DNA of 64,000 bases, taken from the NCBI GenBank assembly GCA_964523395.1, contig CAZFXS010000002.1, positions 124,001-188,000 on the forward strand. The letters run 5' to 3'. The notes under the pieces are model-generated. The model was not told the origin of the DNA and searched no databases. It worked only from the letters and a program-made list of their open reading frames with translations. Position numbers and translations under genes: made by a program. Below, in pieces: positions 53,114 through 62,126 of this stretch (positions within the stretch are counted from its first letter, which is position 1; each line of letters opens with the position of its first letter). Source of the DNA: JANYJZ01 sp964523395 (lineage in GTDB: Bacteria; Bacteroidota; Ignavibacteria; UBA10030; SZUA-254).

Positions 53114-54220
53114 GTGCTCGAGCAGGAAACAGAACGACTCATTGATATCATTCTTCTACGGACGATCGGCAACACTTCATCGATTACCGTCAAGGATATT
53201 CTTGCCGCCGATATTCCCTATCCGGTGAAGGCCTTTTTCCGGGCGGACGTTGAAATGATATTAGCGAAAGAAATTTCATTGGGGAGGACTAACACCCGTT
53301 TTAATTATTCTCACCCTGAAGTACAGAACCTGCAGCAGCAGATGAGCTCGATTCTTGTGCTTCACTATCCGTTTGAACGCGATGAATTTGTCCCTCATGT
53401 GTCAGATGTTGTCCACCTGTTGATGAATTACTTAGTCCGCCCGCAATGGACGCTGGCAAACGCAATCTTTGAAAAAGAAATTTCCGTCTCCACAAGGACG
53501 CTTCTTCCGATGCTGAAGCATTTCGGGCCATATGAATATTTACGGGATGTGTTTCAGCGGTACACGCTGGATAAAAACATCGCGCACATAACACGCGATG
53601 AGTTTTCAACATTGCTCTGGAAAATCGATACCGAATGCATCCGGCGAAAGACCGGAGACGAGCTTGCGCGGATGTTGTCACCATTATATGAATTCGTTTT
53701 TTTTCCAAATCAAGGGAGCGATCAGGCAATTCCTGTCAAAGCGCTCATTCGTTATTTTGAAGATAAAGGCGTCACGTCCGCCGTTCTGCGGCTGGAAGGC
53801 GAACTCGCGCAATCAACACTTACATTGACCCGCACTGCGCTTGCTGAAATCCTTGAAGCGGTTCGCCGCACCGCGGGCGGCTTTGAAACGGAACAGCCCG
53901 AGCTGACCCTAACTTCTGTAATAAACGAAACCGATACGAAAATATCGGCGCAGGGAAACAGCATCCCCTCTGCTTCTGATCTCGCCAGAATGGAACTTCT
54001 TTTCGATGAGCATGACCGTGAACGGTATATCAAACGGATATTTCGTCAAGATGCACAGGCGTTTTCCTCCGCACTTCATTCCATCGGCACGATGAAATCA
54101 TGGAAAGAAGCTTCAAAATTTATCGATGAAATTTATATCAAAAACGAAATCGATCCATATTCATTTGATGCCGAGCGTTTCACACAACTTATTTTTCAAC
54201 AGTATCAGCACACGTCATAA
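53114..54220 (+). CDS. Uncharacterised protein encoded upstream of obgE
   Basis: A 368-residue soluble protein, mostly helical, without signal peptide or membrane segments. The N-terminus reads EQETERLIDIILLRTIG and contains a basic-acidic mix typical of cytosolic proteins; the C-terminus (DRERYIKRIFRQDAQAF, WKEASKFIDEIYIKNEIDPYS) is helical. I do not recognise a family. The start is GTG at 53114, without a strong ribosome-binding site. It lies 26 bp before obgE on the same strand and probably belongs to the same transcript. A 286-bp gap with no gene precedes it, containing a 6-bp inverted repeat near 53031-53047. Confidence 0.75.
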   Translation: MLEQETERLIDIILLRTIGNTSSITVKDILAADIPYPVKAFFRADVEMILAKEISLGRTNTRFNYSHPEVQNLQQQMSSILVLHYPFERDEFVPHVSDVVHLLMNYLVRPQWTLANAIFEKEISVSTRTLLPMLKHFGPYEYLRDVFQRYTLDKNIAHITRDEFSTLLWKIDTECIRRKTGDELARMLSPLYEFVFFPNQGSDQAIPVKALIRYFEDKGVTSAVLRLEGELAQSTLTLTRTALAEILEAVRRTAGGFETEQPELTLTSVINETDTKISAQGNSIPSASDLARMELLFDEHDRERYIKRIFRQDAQAFSSALHSIGTMKSWKEASKFIDEIYIKNEIDPYSFDAERFTQLIFQQYQHTS

Positions 54221-54246
54221 TCCCCGCAAAAAAAGAAAGCATTGGA

Positions 54247-55236
54247 ATGTTCATAGATCAGGCGACAATACATGTAAAAGCGGGCAACGGCGGCAACGGC
54301 ATTATCAGTTTTCGCAGGGAAAAGTTTATTCCCAAGGGCGGACCTGATGGCGGCAACGGCGGTAGTGGCGGCAGTGTCATTATCAAAGCCGACAAGCAGC
54401 TTACCACGCTTATGGATTTCCGGTACAAGCGTTCGTACAGCGCGGAAAACGGCGAGAACGGCATGGGCTCTAATAAGACCGGCAGCTCAGGCAATGATAC
54501 TATTGTGCGTGTACCGGCAGGAACGCTTATCCAGGATGCTGAAACAGATAAAGTCTATGCCGATCTTGTCGATGACGGTGACTCTATTATAATAGTAAAA
54601 GGCGGCAAAGGGGGAAAAGGGAATTCTGAATTTGCCACCTCAACAAATCAGGCGCCGCGCAAAGCAACTTCCGGAACGCCGGGTGAAGAACTCACAATTA
54701 AACTGGAATTAAAACTTCTTGCCGATGTGGGGTTGGTAGGATTTCCGAATGCGGGGAAATCCACGCTCATCTCCCGAATCTCAGCGGCTAAACCAAAGAT
54801 AGCTGACTATCCATTCACTACGCTTATTCCAAACCTGGGAATCGTCCGGTACCAGGAATATAAAAGTTTTGTTGTAGCCGATATGCCCGGACTTATTGAA
54901 GGCGCGCATGAAGGCAAAGGACTCGGTATTCAGTTTCTCAAGCATATTGAGCGTACACGCGTTCTTGTATTTCTTATCGAGTGCACAAGCGATGACCCAA
55001 AAGAGTTGTATAAAACACTCGTCAACGAATTGAAAAATTTCAACCCATCGATGACAAAGAAACCGCAGGTGGTTGTAATTTCCAAAATGGATCTTGCGGA
55101 CAAAGAGATTTCAACGATGGTGAATACATTGACATTTAAAAAAGGGGTTCCGGTCATTCCCGTTTCCGCTGTCTCCGGCGAGGGAATAAAAGAACTGCTG
55201 GATACACTTTGGAAAACGTTACACAAAAAATCATAA
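54247..55236 (+). CDS. obgE: Obg-family GTPase (ribosome assembly, stress response)
   Basis: A 329-residue GTPase. The N-terminal Obg fold (about 1-155) is glycine-rich (KAGNGGNGIISFRREKFIP, GGKGGKGNS). The G domain follows with G1 GFPNAGKST, G2/switch I DYPFTTL, G3 DMPGLIEGA, G4 ISKMD and G5 SAVSGEG. There is no OCT-type C-terminal domain, so it is the short form. Obg proteins bind the 50S subunit and link ribosome assembly with guanosine nucleotide levels. It is followed by yebC with a 26-bp gap. Confidence 0.97.
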   Translation: MFIDQATIHVKAGNGGNGIISFRREKFIPKGGPDGGNGGSGGSVIIKADKQLTTLMDFRYKRSYSAENGENGMGSNKTGSSGNDTIVRVPAGTLIQDAETDKVYADLVDDGDSIIIVKGGKGGKGNSEFATSTNQAPRKATSGTPGEELTIKLELKLLADVGLVGFPNAGKSTLISRISAAKPKIADYPFTTLIPNLGIVRYQEYKSFVVADMPGLIEGAHEGKGLGIQFLKHIERTRVLVFLIECTSDDPKELYKTLVNELKNFNPSMTKKPQVVVISKMDLADKEISTMVNTLTFKKGVPVIPVSAVSGEGIKELLDTLWKTLHKKS

Positions 55237-55262
55237 CTCTACAGAAATAACGGATACTGATT

Positions 55263-55967
55263 ATGGGCAGAGCATTTGAATTCAGACGGGCACGGAAAGA
55301 AAAACGATGGGGCAAGATGGCCGTTGCCTTCACAAAATTAAGCAAGGAAATTACACTCGCGGTAAAGAAAGGCGGTCCTGAGCCTGATACCAATCTCCGT
55401 CTGCGTATCGCTATCGAAAGCGCCAAAGCCGTCAGCATGCCGAAAGATAAAATTGAGGCTGCGATAAAGCGAGCAACATCAAAAGAAGCCTCGCTTGAGG
55501 AAGTTGTGTACGAAGGATACGGACCACATGGCATAGCTATCGTTGTGGAAACCGCCACCGACAATCCGACACGCACGGTCGGAAATATCCGCAGTTACTT
55601 TACCAGGGCGGGAGGAGCGCTGGGAACAACCGGGTCGCTTGATTTTCTTTTTGAGCGAAAAGGAATCATACAATTCCCTGCCGCAGCGCTGAACGAGGAA
55701 GAATTGGAGTTGGAATTGATTGACTACGGAGCAGAAGATTTTGCGGTAGAAGAAGGGACCGTGTACATCTACACAAGCTTTAACGATTTCGTTTCGATGC
55801 AGAAAGCATTGGAGCAGAAAGGAATTATTGTAGCCAGCGCCGAAATACAGCGCATTCCATTAAATACAAGCGAACTCCCCGAAGAAAAAGCCAAGGATAT
55901 CGCCGAACTCATCGAAAAATTGGAGGATGATGAAGATGTTCAGGCAGTCTATCACTCAATGAAGTGA
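55263..55967 (+). CDS. YebC/PmpR-family (TACO1-like) translation or transcription regulator
   Basis: A 234-residue protein of the YebC/PmpR family. Landmarks are the basic N-terminus, FTKLSKEITLAVKKGGPEPDTNLRLR, MPKDKIEAAIKRA, and the acidic C-terminus EKLEDDEDVQAVYHSM. Members have been described as transcription regulators and, more recently, as factors that help ribosomes through difficult proline-rich stretches. It follows obgE and precedes the MITE-like repeat at 55981, so the transcript may end there. Confidence 0.95.
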   Translation: MGRAFEFRRARKEKRWGKMAVAFTKLSKEITLAVKKGGPEPDTNLRLRIAIESAKAVSMPKDKIEAAIKRATSKEASLEEVVYEGYGPHGIAIVVETATDNPTRTVGNIRSYFTRAGGALGTTGSLDFLFERKGIIQFPAAALNEEELELELIDYGAEDFAVEEGTVYIYTSFNDFVSMQKALEQKGIIVASAEIQRIPLNTSELPEEKAKDIAELIEKLEDDEDVQAVYHSMK

Positions 55968-55980
55968 TCTTTGAAAGAAA

Positions 55981-56100
55981 ACTGTCCTATTTTGACTTAG
56001 AACACCCTTCGACTCCGCTCAGGGTGTTGCCCACCGTCATGGTGAGTCCCGCAGAGCGGGAAACCATGATGAGACCCTTGAAAGTTCAAATTAGGACAGT
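55981..56100. repeat. MITE-like element with terminal inverted repeats
   Basis: A 120-bp non-coding element bounded by ACTGTCCTATTTTGACTT and, inverted, ACTGTCCTAATTTGAACTT. Inside it lie two nested inverted repeats, CACCCT...AGGGTG near 56003-56026 and a longer arm pair around CATGGT...ACCATG (56038-56077) with TCCCGC/GCGGGA inside. A diverged copy starts at 29337. No target-site duplication is obvious. It lies between yebC and a barrel-protein gene. Confidence 0.78.
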
Positions 56101-56221
56101 ACCTTCAAAAAAATCTATTTGACATCAGGAAAATTTTTCCTTACGTTGTAATCAGCAAAGCGGGAGGCGATAAACCCCGCACTGATTCCCAATCAACAAT
56201 CATACATATGGAGGAAGATGT

Positions 56222-57040
56222 ATGTGCAGAGCATTTCAACACTCTACAATAATACTGTTATTTACAGGATTTCTCATTTGCCTTTCAATTCATAATGCTA
56301 AGGCCCAACCATCATTGTGGCAAAACAACAGTAACAATAATAATGTCACAGCGGAAATCTTAATCCCGGATTTTTCGAACAGTGCCTCATCATATTCAGG
56401 GCAAGCGATTACACTTTCAACTGCCTTTCAAATCAACGAAAAATTGAGATTCATTTTTGAATTACCTATTGCACACGGAAATTATTCCTCACCTTTACAG
56501 AGCAGGAGTGAAACTTCAGTTGGTAATGCATACATTGGGATTACCCTAACACCTCCCCAGTCTATGTTTTGGGGAGAGATAGGTATTCGTATCCCTATTG
56601 CGAAATACGACTTCACTGCTTTGTCAATAGGGTTGCTCGCAGATGGTGATCGCTTTGAAGCGTACAATCCCGATATTTTTCAGGTTTCCGGCGCGGTTAA
56701 TTTTACGACCACCCTCTCTCCCCCGCTTGGTATCAGATTAAGACTTGGTCCGGCAATAGATATGGGAACGGGACAATATAGCACCGGAGATGCTTTCCTC
56801 CATTACGCCGCATTACTTCAATATAGTGCGCCATTCATAGACTTTCAGGGAGGATATGCCGCAAAGACACTTATTACCCGGAGCGGTGTCAGTGACCGGA
56901 CAAGGGATTTTGTTGAATTCCACGGTGCCACTCAAATTCAGCAAATACGCCCCGGGGTTCAGGTGCGCTTTCCCCTCAGCGAGTATGACAAAATACTTGT
57001 CGATGCGGTTTACGGATTGAGTCTCGAAGTCACTCTTTAA
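56222..57040 (+). CDS. Outer-membrane beta-barrel protein
   Basis: A 272-residue exported protein with a signal peptide (about 1-28, cleaved after a typical AKA site) and a series of amphipathic beta strands; the C-terminal strand ends in LSLEVTL. Strands such as LRFIFELPIAHG and WGEIGIRIPIAK recall the transporter-like barrels found in Bacteroidota and relatives. GGAGGAAG stands four bases before the ATG at 56222. No family was recognised and the ligand is unknown. Its promoter is probably between the MITE element and 56200. Confidence 0.75.
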   Translation: MCRAFQHSTIILLFTGFLICLSIHNAKAQPSLWQNNSNNNNVTAEILIPDFSNSASSYSGQAITLSTAFQINEKLRFIFELPIAHGNYSSPLQSRSETSVGNAYIGITLTPPQSMFWGEIGIRIPIAKYDFTALSIGLLADGDRFEAYNPDIFQVSGAVNFTTTLSPPLGIRLRLGPAIDMGTGQYSTGDAFLHYAALLQYSAPFIDFQGGYAAKTLITRSGVSDRTRDFVEFHGATQIQQIRPGVQVRFPLSEYDKILVDAVYGLSLEVTL

Positions 57041-57159
57041 AAACAGGGTAACGTGGGTCACGGCCACCCACACACACAGCACCAACCGGGAACATTCCTT
57101 TATTCCTATGAGTATGCGGGATAACTCAATTATCTCACAATCAACGGAAGGAGGTTGTC

Positions 57160-58515
57160 ATGAAATCCCAATATTACTACGCGCTGATGGCCGGAGTATT
57201 CTTCCTCACCATACAGTCATTCGCGTTTACCATTTTCCAAAAACGGCTTGCCATGGGCGAAATTACTCTCCATGGCAGCCTGATCTCCACATGCATCTCT
57301 ACCCGCGGCGGTATAACATACCTCCAGATTGAAGTCAGCACAGAGGGATTTCCTGTTCCTGATCGGCCATACCGCCCCATGAACATAGCTCTCGTCCTCG
57401 ACAGAAGCGGTTCGATGGGAGATGAACGAAAAATGGACTATGCCAAAAAAGCCGCCTTCTCATTGATTGACCGCCTCAGCTCATCTGATTACTTATCAAT
57501 AGTTATTTATGATGACCGCATTGAGACACTGCTTCCCCGCCAGCGGGTCAAAAACAAGAACAGAATTAAAGAATTGCTTCAGGATGTGTATCCACGCGGC
57601 TCAACAAACCTCGGCGGCGGAATGGTTGAAGGATTTCGTCAGTTAGAGAGATCCGCGAATGGTGAATTTATCAACCGGGTTATCCTCCTTTCCGACGGTC
57701 TTGCGAACCAGGGAATCACTGACGCCCGCGAACTCAACAGAATCGCAACCACCTTCAGGAGAAAATCCATATCACTCACTTCCATGGGTGTGGGATTAGA
57801 TTATAACGAAAACCTGATGATGGGGCTTGCGGAAGCAGGCGGCGGTAATTACTATTTCATCGAACATCCCCGTCAGCTCGCCTCATTGTTTGAACGCGAA
57901 ATTCAGGGAATATCGACTGTCGTCGCGCAAAATACGTTTATCGACCTTACACTCGGCAGGGGCGTCACTGTTCTCGACGTCATCGGTTACGAATGGGATG
58001 AACAGCGCGGAACGGTGAGAATACCTGTCGGAGATTTGTATACAAACGACCGGAGAGAATTAACGGTAGAACTCGGAATCCCCGAAGGATCCGGCAGTAA
58101 ACGCATCGCGAGCGGAACATTGCGATTAAGCGACAATGAACAGTATCGTAAGGCGGGGTTCACAGTTGATATACGCTACAGCAGTGACATCTCCGAAATC
58201 GAGAGAAGCAAAAACTGGGATATGCAGGCAAAAGCCGACCTTGCGGTTTCTTCCAGGACGGTCGAGCAAGCAGTGAAAGCACTTGATGAAGGCGATGAAG
58301 ACAAAGCCGTGGCGCGGATTAATGAAGCGAAAGAAATGCTGATGTCGGCGCCATCAGCTGTGCAAAGTGAAGCATTCGCGCCTGCTCTCAAAGAACAGAT
58401 CCGCGAACTTGACTCGTTCTCAAAAGACGTCCGCGACTCAACTGTTGATAAACGGAAGGTAAAAAAGTCGCTGCAGTACCGGAATTATCAGATACAAAAG
58501 AATAAAGATGAATAA
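57160..58515 (+). CDS. Exported von Willebrand factor type A domain protein
   Basis: A 451-residue protein with AAGGAGG seven bases before the ATG. The N-terminus is a signal peptide or membrane anchor (residues 8-24). Residues 72-245 are a VWA domain with an intact metal-ion site: DRSGSMGD near 81, the Thr in RGSTNLGGG and the Asp in LLSDGLANQG. A beta-sandwich (about 255-345) and a helical C-terminal part follow (AVKALDEGDEDKAVARINEAKEML). The arrangement matches bacterial VWA proteins of the YfbK type; such proteins bind partners through the metal site. A terminator follows the gene. Confidence 0.9.
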   Translation: MKSQYYYALMAGVFFLTIQSFAFTIFQKRLAMGEITLHGSLISTCISTRGGITYLQIEVSTEGFPVPDRPYRPMNIALVLDRSGSMGDERKMDYAKKAAFSLIDRLSSSDYLSIVIYDDRIETLLPRQRVKNKNRIKELLQDVYPRGSTNLGGGMVEGFRQLERSANGEFINRVILLSDGLANQGITDARELNRIATTFRRKSISLTSMGVGLDYNENLMMGLAEAGGGNYYFIEHPRQLASLFEREIQGISTVVAQNTFIDLTLGRGVTVLDVIGYEWDEQRGTVRIPVGDLYTNDRRELTVELGIPEGSGSKRIASGTLRLSDNEQYRKAGFTVDIRYSSDISEIERSKNWDMQAKADLAVSSRTVEQAVKALDEGDEDKAVARINEAKEMLMSAPSAVQSEAFAPALKEQIRELDSFSKDVRDSTVDKRKVKKSLQYRNYQIQKNKDE

Positions 58516-58555
58516 GGCTTTCCGATAAACGCGCTTTTTAAGAAAGTAGAGTCGA

Positions 58556-58588
58556 AAGACCGGATTTCCGGAAGGAATCCGGTCTTTT
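58556..58588 (+). terminator. Rho-independent terminator after the VWA gene
   Basis: An 11-bp stem AAGACCGGATT/AATCCGGTCTT (58556-58566 and 58576-58586) with a 9-nt loop and a short T run (TTTTGCATT). It lies 40 bp after the VWA stop codon. Confidence 0.8.
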
Positions 58589-58684
58589 GCATTACAGCTG
58601 TTCTTGCCCTTCGTTCAAAATTTCCCTACATTTGTACAGTTTTTCAGCACCGCATTCATCACTCAACATAGAAAAAGAACGCCT

Positions 58685-59797
58685 ATGAATCTCTTTAATG
58701 AAATAGAAAAAAAAGAACACGAGCAGGTTGTCTTTTGCTCCGACAAACGGTCAAACCTCCGCGCAATTATCGCAATACATAACACCACGCTAGGCCCCGC
58801 CCTCGGCGGTACGCGCATGTGGATGTATAATACCGACGAAGATGCTATCGGAGACGCACTTCGCCTTTCTAGAGGCATGACCTATAAAGCCGCAGTGGCA
58901 GGATTAAATCTCGGTGGCGGAAAAGCTGTCATTATCGGTGACCCGAACAAAGATAAGACAGAAGCCTTGTTCAGAACGTACGGCAGATACGTCGAGGGTC
59001 TTGCCGGGCGATATATAACGGCAGAAGATGTAGGAACAAGTGTGCAGGATATGGAATGGGTGCGGATGGAAACAAAATATGTTACCGGCATCGACCGCGC
59101 ACTCGGCGGAAGCGGTGATCCTTCCCCTGTTACCGCATTCGGTGTTTATCATGGCATGAAAGCAAGTATCAAGGAATTAACCGGAAGCGACTCCCTCAAG
59201 GGAAAAACAGTTGCGGTGCAGGGCGCCGGACATGTCGCGACCTATCTCTGCAACCATCTCGCCAAAGAAGGCGCGAAAATATTCATTACTGATATTTATA
59301 AAGATAAAGTAAAAGCAGTAGTGGAGAAAACGAAGGCTACGTATGTCGAACCGGAAAAAATTTATGATGTCAAAGCCGATATTTTCTGCCCCTGCGCACT
59401 TGGAGCTATCGTAAACGACAAAACAATTCCAAAACTGAAAGTAAGCATCATCGCCGGCGGCGCAAACAATCAGCTTGCCGATGAGAAAAAACATGGACAA
59501 ATGCTGATTAAACGCGGCATCATTTACGCACCGGATTATGCCATCAACGCGGGCGGGCTCATGAGCGTAGCAAATGAACTTGAAGGCTATGCAGGCGAAC
59601 GCGCGCTGAAACAGGCTGAAGGGATTTACGATACGATTCTGAAAATTTTCCATATCGCGAAAGACCAAAAAATTCCGACCTATGAAGCTTCCAATAAGCT
59701 GGCGGAAAACCGTATTGCCGGTATCGGTCATATCCGGAATCTGTTTGCCGGGCAGTCTGTCTTTAATGGCAGGCCCGGAAACGGTAATCACTCGTAA
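58685..59797 (+). CDS. Leucine/branched-chain amino-acid dehydrogenase-like enzyme
   Basis: A 370-residue enzyme of the Glu/Leu/Phe/Val dehydrogenase family, in the leucine dehydrogenase branch by length and sequence. Catalytic Lys residues are in MTYKAAVAGLNLGGGKAVI. The NAD-binding loop is AVQGAGHVATYL. Substrate-side segments are TAEDVGTSVQDM, GGANNQLAD and APDYAINAGGLMSVANE. These enzymes oxidatively deaminate Leu, Ile or Val with NAD. The ATG at 58685 is chosen because the frame upstream encodes unrelated residues. It is followed by nusB 18 bp later. Confidence 0.92.
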   Translation: MNLFNEIEKKEHEQVVFCSDKRSNLRAIIAIHNTTLGPALGGTRMWMYNTDEDAIGDALRLSRGMTYKAAVAGLNLGGGKAVIIGDPNKDKTEALFRTYGRYVEGLAGRYITAEDVGTSVQDMEWVRMETKYVTGIDRALGGSGDPSPVTAFGVYHGMKASIKELTGSDSLKGKTVAVQGAGHVATYLCNHLAKEGAKIFITDIYKDKVKAVVEKTKATYVEPEKIYDVKADIFCPCALGAIVNDKTIPKLKVSIIAGGANNQLADEKKHGQMLIKRGIIYAPDYAINAGGLMSVANELEGYAGERALKQAEGIYDTILKIFHIAKDQKIPTYEASNKLAENRIAGIGHIRNLFAGQSVFNGRPGNGNHS

Positions 59798-59815
59798 TCT
59801 TAGCTCTTTATAATT

Positions 59816-60322
59816 ATGGCAACATACCGCAGGCGATTGACACGGGAAAAGGTATTGCAGGTACTGTACGCCTTTGAATTATCCAAAGAGCCGATTACCG
59901 GGATCATGGAGAATATCCTCGGCGAATTAAAGCCGCATAAAGAGGATTATTCATTCGCGACAAGACTTGTGTATTCCGTTCTCGATCACCAGGACGCGAT
60001 TGAGGTTTTTATCCGCAAGAAAGTCGCACATTGGGAATTTGACCGGATCGCAGTTGTCGACCGTATGCTTCTTCGGATGGGTATCGCTGAACTTCTTTAC
60101 TTTTCCGATATCCCTCCAAAAGTCACTATCAATGAATCGATTGAAGTCGCGAAAAATTTCAGCACTGAAAAAAGCGGAAAATTTATCAACGGTGTTCTCG
60201 ATGCTGTCCTTGAAGACCTGAAAACAAGCGGTTCACTCAACAAAGCCGGCAGGGGATTGATTGAAGCATCAATCCCCTCCTCTTCCCACCCTCCAAAGAA
60301 AAAACCAGCCAAGACCTCCTGA
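59816..60322 (+). CDS. nusB: Transcription antitermination factor NusB
   Basis: A 168-residue RNA-binding protein. The all-helical NusB fold is visible through RRRLTREKVLQVLYAFE (boxA RNA-binding arginines near the N-terminus), WEFDRIAVVDRMLLRMGIAELLY and TINESIEVAKNFSTEKSGKFINGVLDAV. It works with NusE and NusG in rRNA antitermination. The C-terminus has a 25-residue lysine- and serine-rich tail (PKKKPAK) not needed for the fold. Its stop overlaps the transporter start by one base. Confidence 0.95.
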   Translation: MATYRRRLTREKVLQVLYAFELSKEPITGIMENILGELKPHKEDYSFATRLVYSVLDHQDAIEVFIRKKVAHWEFDRIAVVDRMLLRMGIAELLYFSDIPPKVTINESIEVAKNFSTEKSGKFINGVLDAVLEDLKTSGSLNKAGRGLIEASIPSSSHPPKKKPAKTS

Positions 60323-61614
60323 TGGCCGAAGAAAATCATTCTTCCGGCAACCGCGGTAAAATTTTCGCGTGGACTTTATTTGATTTTGCCAACACCGCCT
60401 TCTCTGTTATCATTGTTACCGTTATTTATTCACGATATTTTACCAATCATGTTGCCGGTGGAAAACAGTGGCTTTGGGGTCTTGCTGTAAGTCTCTCCAT
60501 GGTCTGCGCCGCATTTCTTTCTCCACCCCTCGGTGCGCTCGCTGATTACACGCACAACAGGAAGCGGTTTCTTTTTCTCTTCACACTTGTCTGCGTAATA
60601 TGCACTGCGTTGTTATTTTATGTTGAGGCCGGAATGATTATTGCGGGTATTGTGTTATTCATTCTCGCAAATATCGGTTTCGAGGGGGGATTGGTTTTTT
60701 ATGATGCGTTTTTACCGGGCATCACTTCCCGCTCTTCCTACGGCAGGGTTTCGGGATACGGTTTCGCGATGGGATACCTTGGCGCGCTCGTCGTGTTACT
60801 GATTGTGTATTCCCTTCTGCCTGAAAGTACACATCCGGAGTATTTTTTCTTCGTGCGGCTTTCGTTCGTAGTTGCGGCAGGATTCTTTTTACTTTTTTCT
60901 ATCCCTCTTTTTTTGTTTGTCCCGGAATCGTCAACCTCTTCAAAACAGATTTCATCGCATATTAAAGATGGTATTAATCGGTCTGCGCAGACGTTTCGCT
61001 CATTGTTTATAAAGAATGAACATCCTTCTATCGCCCGTTTTCTTATCGCGTTCTTTCTTTATAATGATGGCATCCTTACAGTCATCGCGTTCGCAGCAAT
61101 TTTTGCCGACACAATCCTTCATATGACTGACAAAGATATTATTATCTTTTTTGCGATTGTACAGACCAGTGCCATTATCGGATCTCTGATGTTCGGAATT
61201 ATCTCGGATAAAATCGGGCCGAAGCGAACGATCTCTATTACATTACTCATCTGGATTGGTATATCCGTGGGAGCTTTTTTTGTTAACTCAGTAACAATTT
61301 TTTATATCGTCGCGCTTGCAGCAGGGATCGCAATCGGGTCATCGCAATCCTCAAGCCGCAGTCTGATGGCATTACTCACGCCCAGGGAACGCGAAGCGGA
61401 ATATTTCGGATTTTATGACGGATTGTGCGGCAAAGCGTCTGCCGTCATCGGGCCGTTGGTCTATGGCTTAATTTCTGATTTCACAAATGAGCGCATTGCC
61501 GCACTTGCGATTGGCCTCTTTTTTATTGCAGGGCTGGTCATACTCCAGGGTGTTAAACAACCGGCATTGCAAAAAGCCCCAAGCGCTTCCAAATCCGAGA
61601 CTTACATTTCCTGA
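60322..61614 (+). CDS. MFS transporter of the UMF1 (Atg22-like) family
   Basis: A 430-residue membrane protein with about twelve hydrophobic segments. The N-terminal signature FAWTLFDFANTAFSVIIVTV and the loop YDAFLPGI are diagnostic of the UMF1 family, which includes the vacuolar Atg22 amino-acid effluxer of fungi. Other MFS hallmarks are GISSD-like loops (FGIISDKIGPKR) and SSRSLMALLTPREREAEYFG. The substrate of bacterial members is not known. It starts at an ATG overlapping the nusB stop (TGATG). Confidence 0.92.
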   Translation: MAEENHSSGNRGKIFAWTLFDFANTAFSVIIVTVIYSRYFTNHVAGGKQWLWGLAVSLSMVCAAFLSPPLGALADYTHNRKRFLFLFTLVCVICTALLFYVEAGMIIAGIVLFILANIGFEGGLVFYDAFLPGITSRSSYGRVSGYGFAMGYLGALVVLLIVYSLLPESTHPEYFFFVRLSFVVAAGFFLLFSIPLFLFVPESSTSSKQISSHIKDGINRSAQTFRSLFIKNEHPSIARFLIAFFLYNDGILTVIAFAAIFADTILHMTDKDIIIFFAIVQTSAIIGSLMFGIISDKIGPKRTISITLLIWIGISVGAFFVNSVTIFYIVALAAGIAIGSSQSSSRSLMALLTPREREAEYFGFYDGLCGKASAVIGPLVYGLISDFTNERIAALAIGLFFIAGLVILQGVKQPALQKAPSASKSETYIS

Positions 61615-61658
61615 ATCAATCACTGTTTGCCTTTTTAGGGATTTATTAGTAATTAGGT

Positions 61659-62120
61659 ATGAATCAACAATTAAATTTTATGAAACCTTTTCTTCTTCTT
61701 TTAATTGCAGTCCTTAGTCCTGCCATTTTTTTTGCTGGAAATACCGTGTACAATGACAACAAGTACGTCTCCGTTGAGGTCGTTGTCAAGCAAAAAAACC
61801 TGAAGCCCGGTTCATCTGCCGACATGCTCATCTCTATGAAGCCCGTTTCCGGAATTCATGTCAATCTTAAACCTGCAATAGAGTTGAAACTTGATTCCGC
61901 CTCAGTTGTGTCCGTTGCCGGCAATCCAGGCATTCCGAAAGGGAAGGAATATCTCGACACATCCACACCGATTACACAACGCATTTCAATTCCTAACAAC
62001 CTGAAGCCGGGTGAAATCTCTGTCAAGGGAATGCTGACGTATTATTATTGCTCGGATAAAGAGGGATGGTGCAGTAAGTTCAATCAGCCGTTTAACATAA
62101 CACTGAATGTGAGCCGCTGA
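61659..62120 (+). CDS. Secreted DsbD-alpha-like protein
   Basis: A 153-residue exported protein with a signal peptide (FMKPFLLLLIAVLSPAIFFAG) and an immunoglobulin-like beta domain. The C-terminal stretch YYYCSDKEGWCSKFNQPF holds two Cys about seven residues apart, as in the N-terminal domain of the disulfide carrier DsbD (PF11412-like), which receives electrons from its membrane domain and passes them to periplasmic partners. Here the domain stands alone, with no membrane transporter or thioredoxin domain. Starts at 61659 or 61680 are both possible. The assignment is tentative. Confidence 0.6.
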   Translation: MNQQLNFMKPFLLLLIAVLSPAIFFAGNTVYNDNKYVSVEVVVKQKNLKPGSSADMLISMKPVSGIHVNLKPAIELKLDSASVVSVAGNPGIPKGKEYLDTSTPITQRISIPNNLKPGEISVKGMLTYYYCSDKEGWCSKFNQPFNITLNVSR

Positions 62121-62126
62121 CCATTC

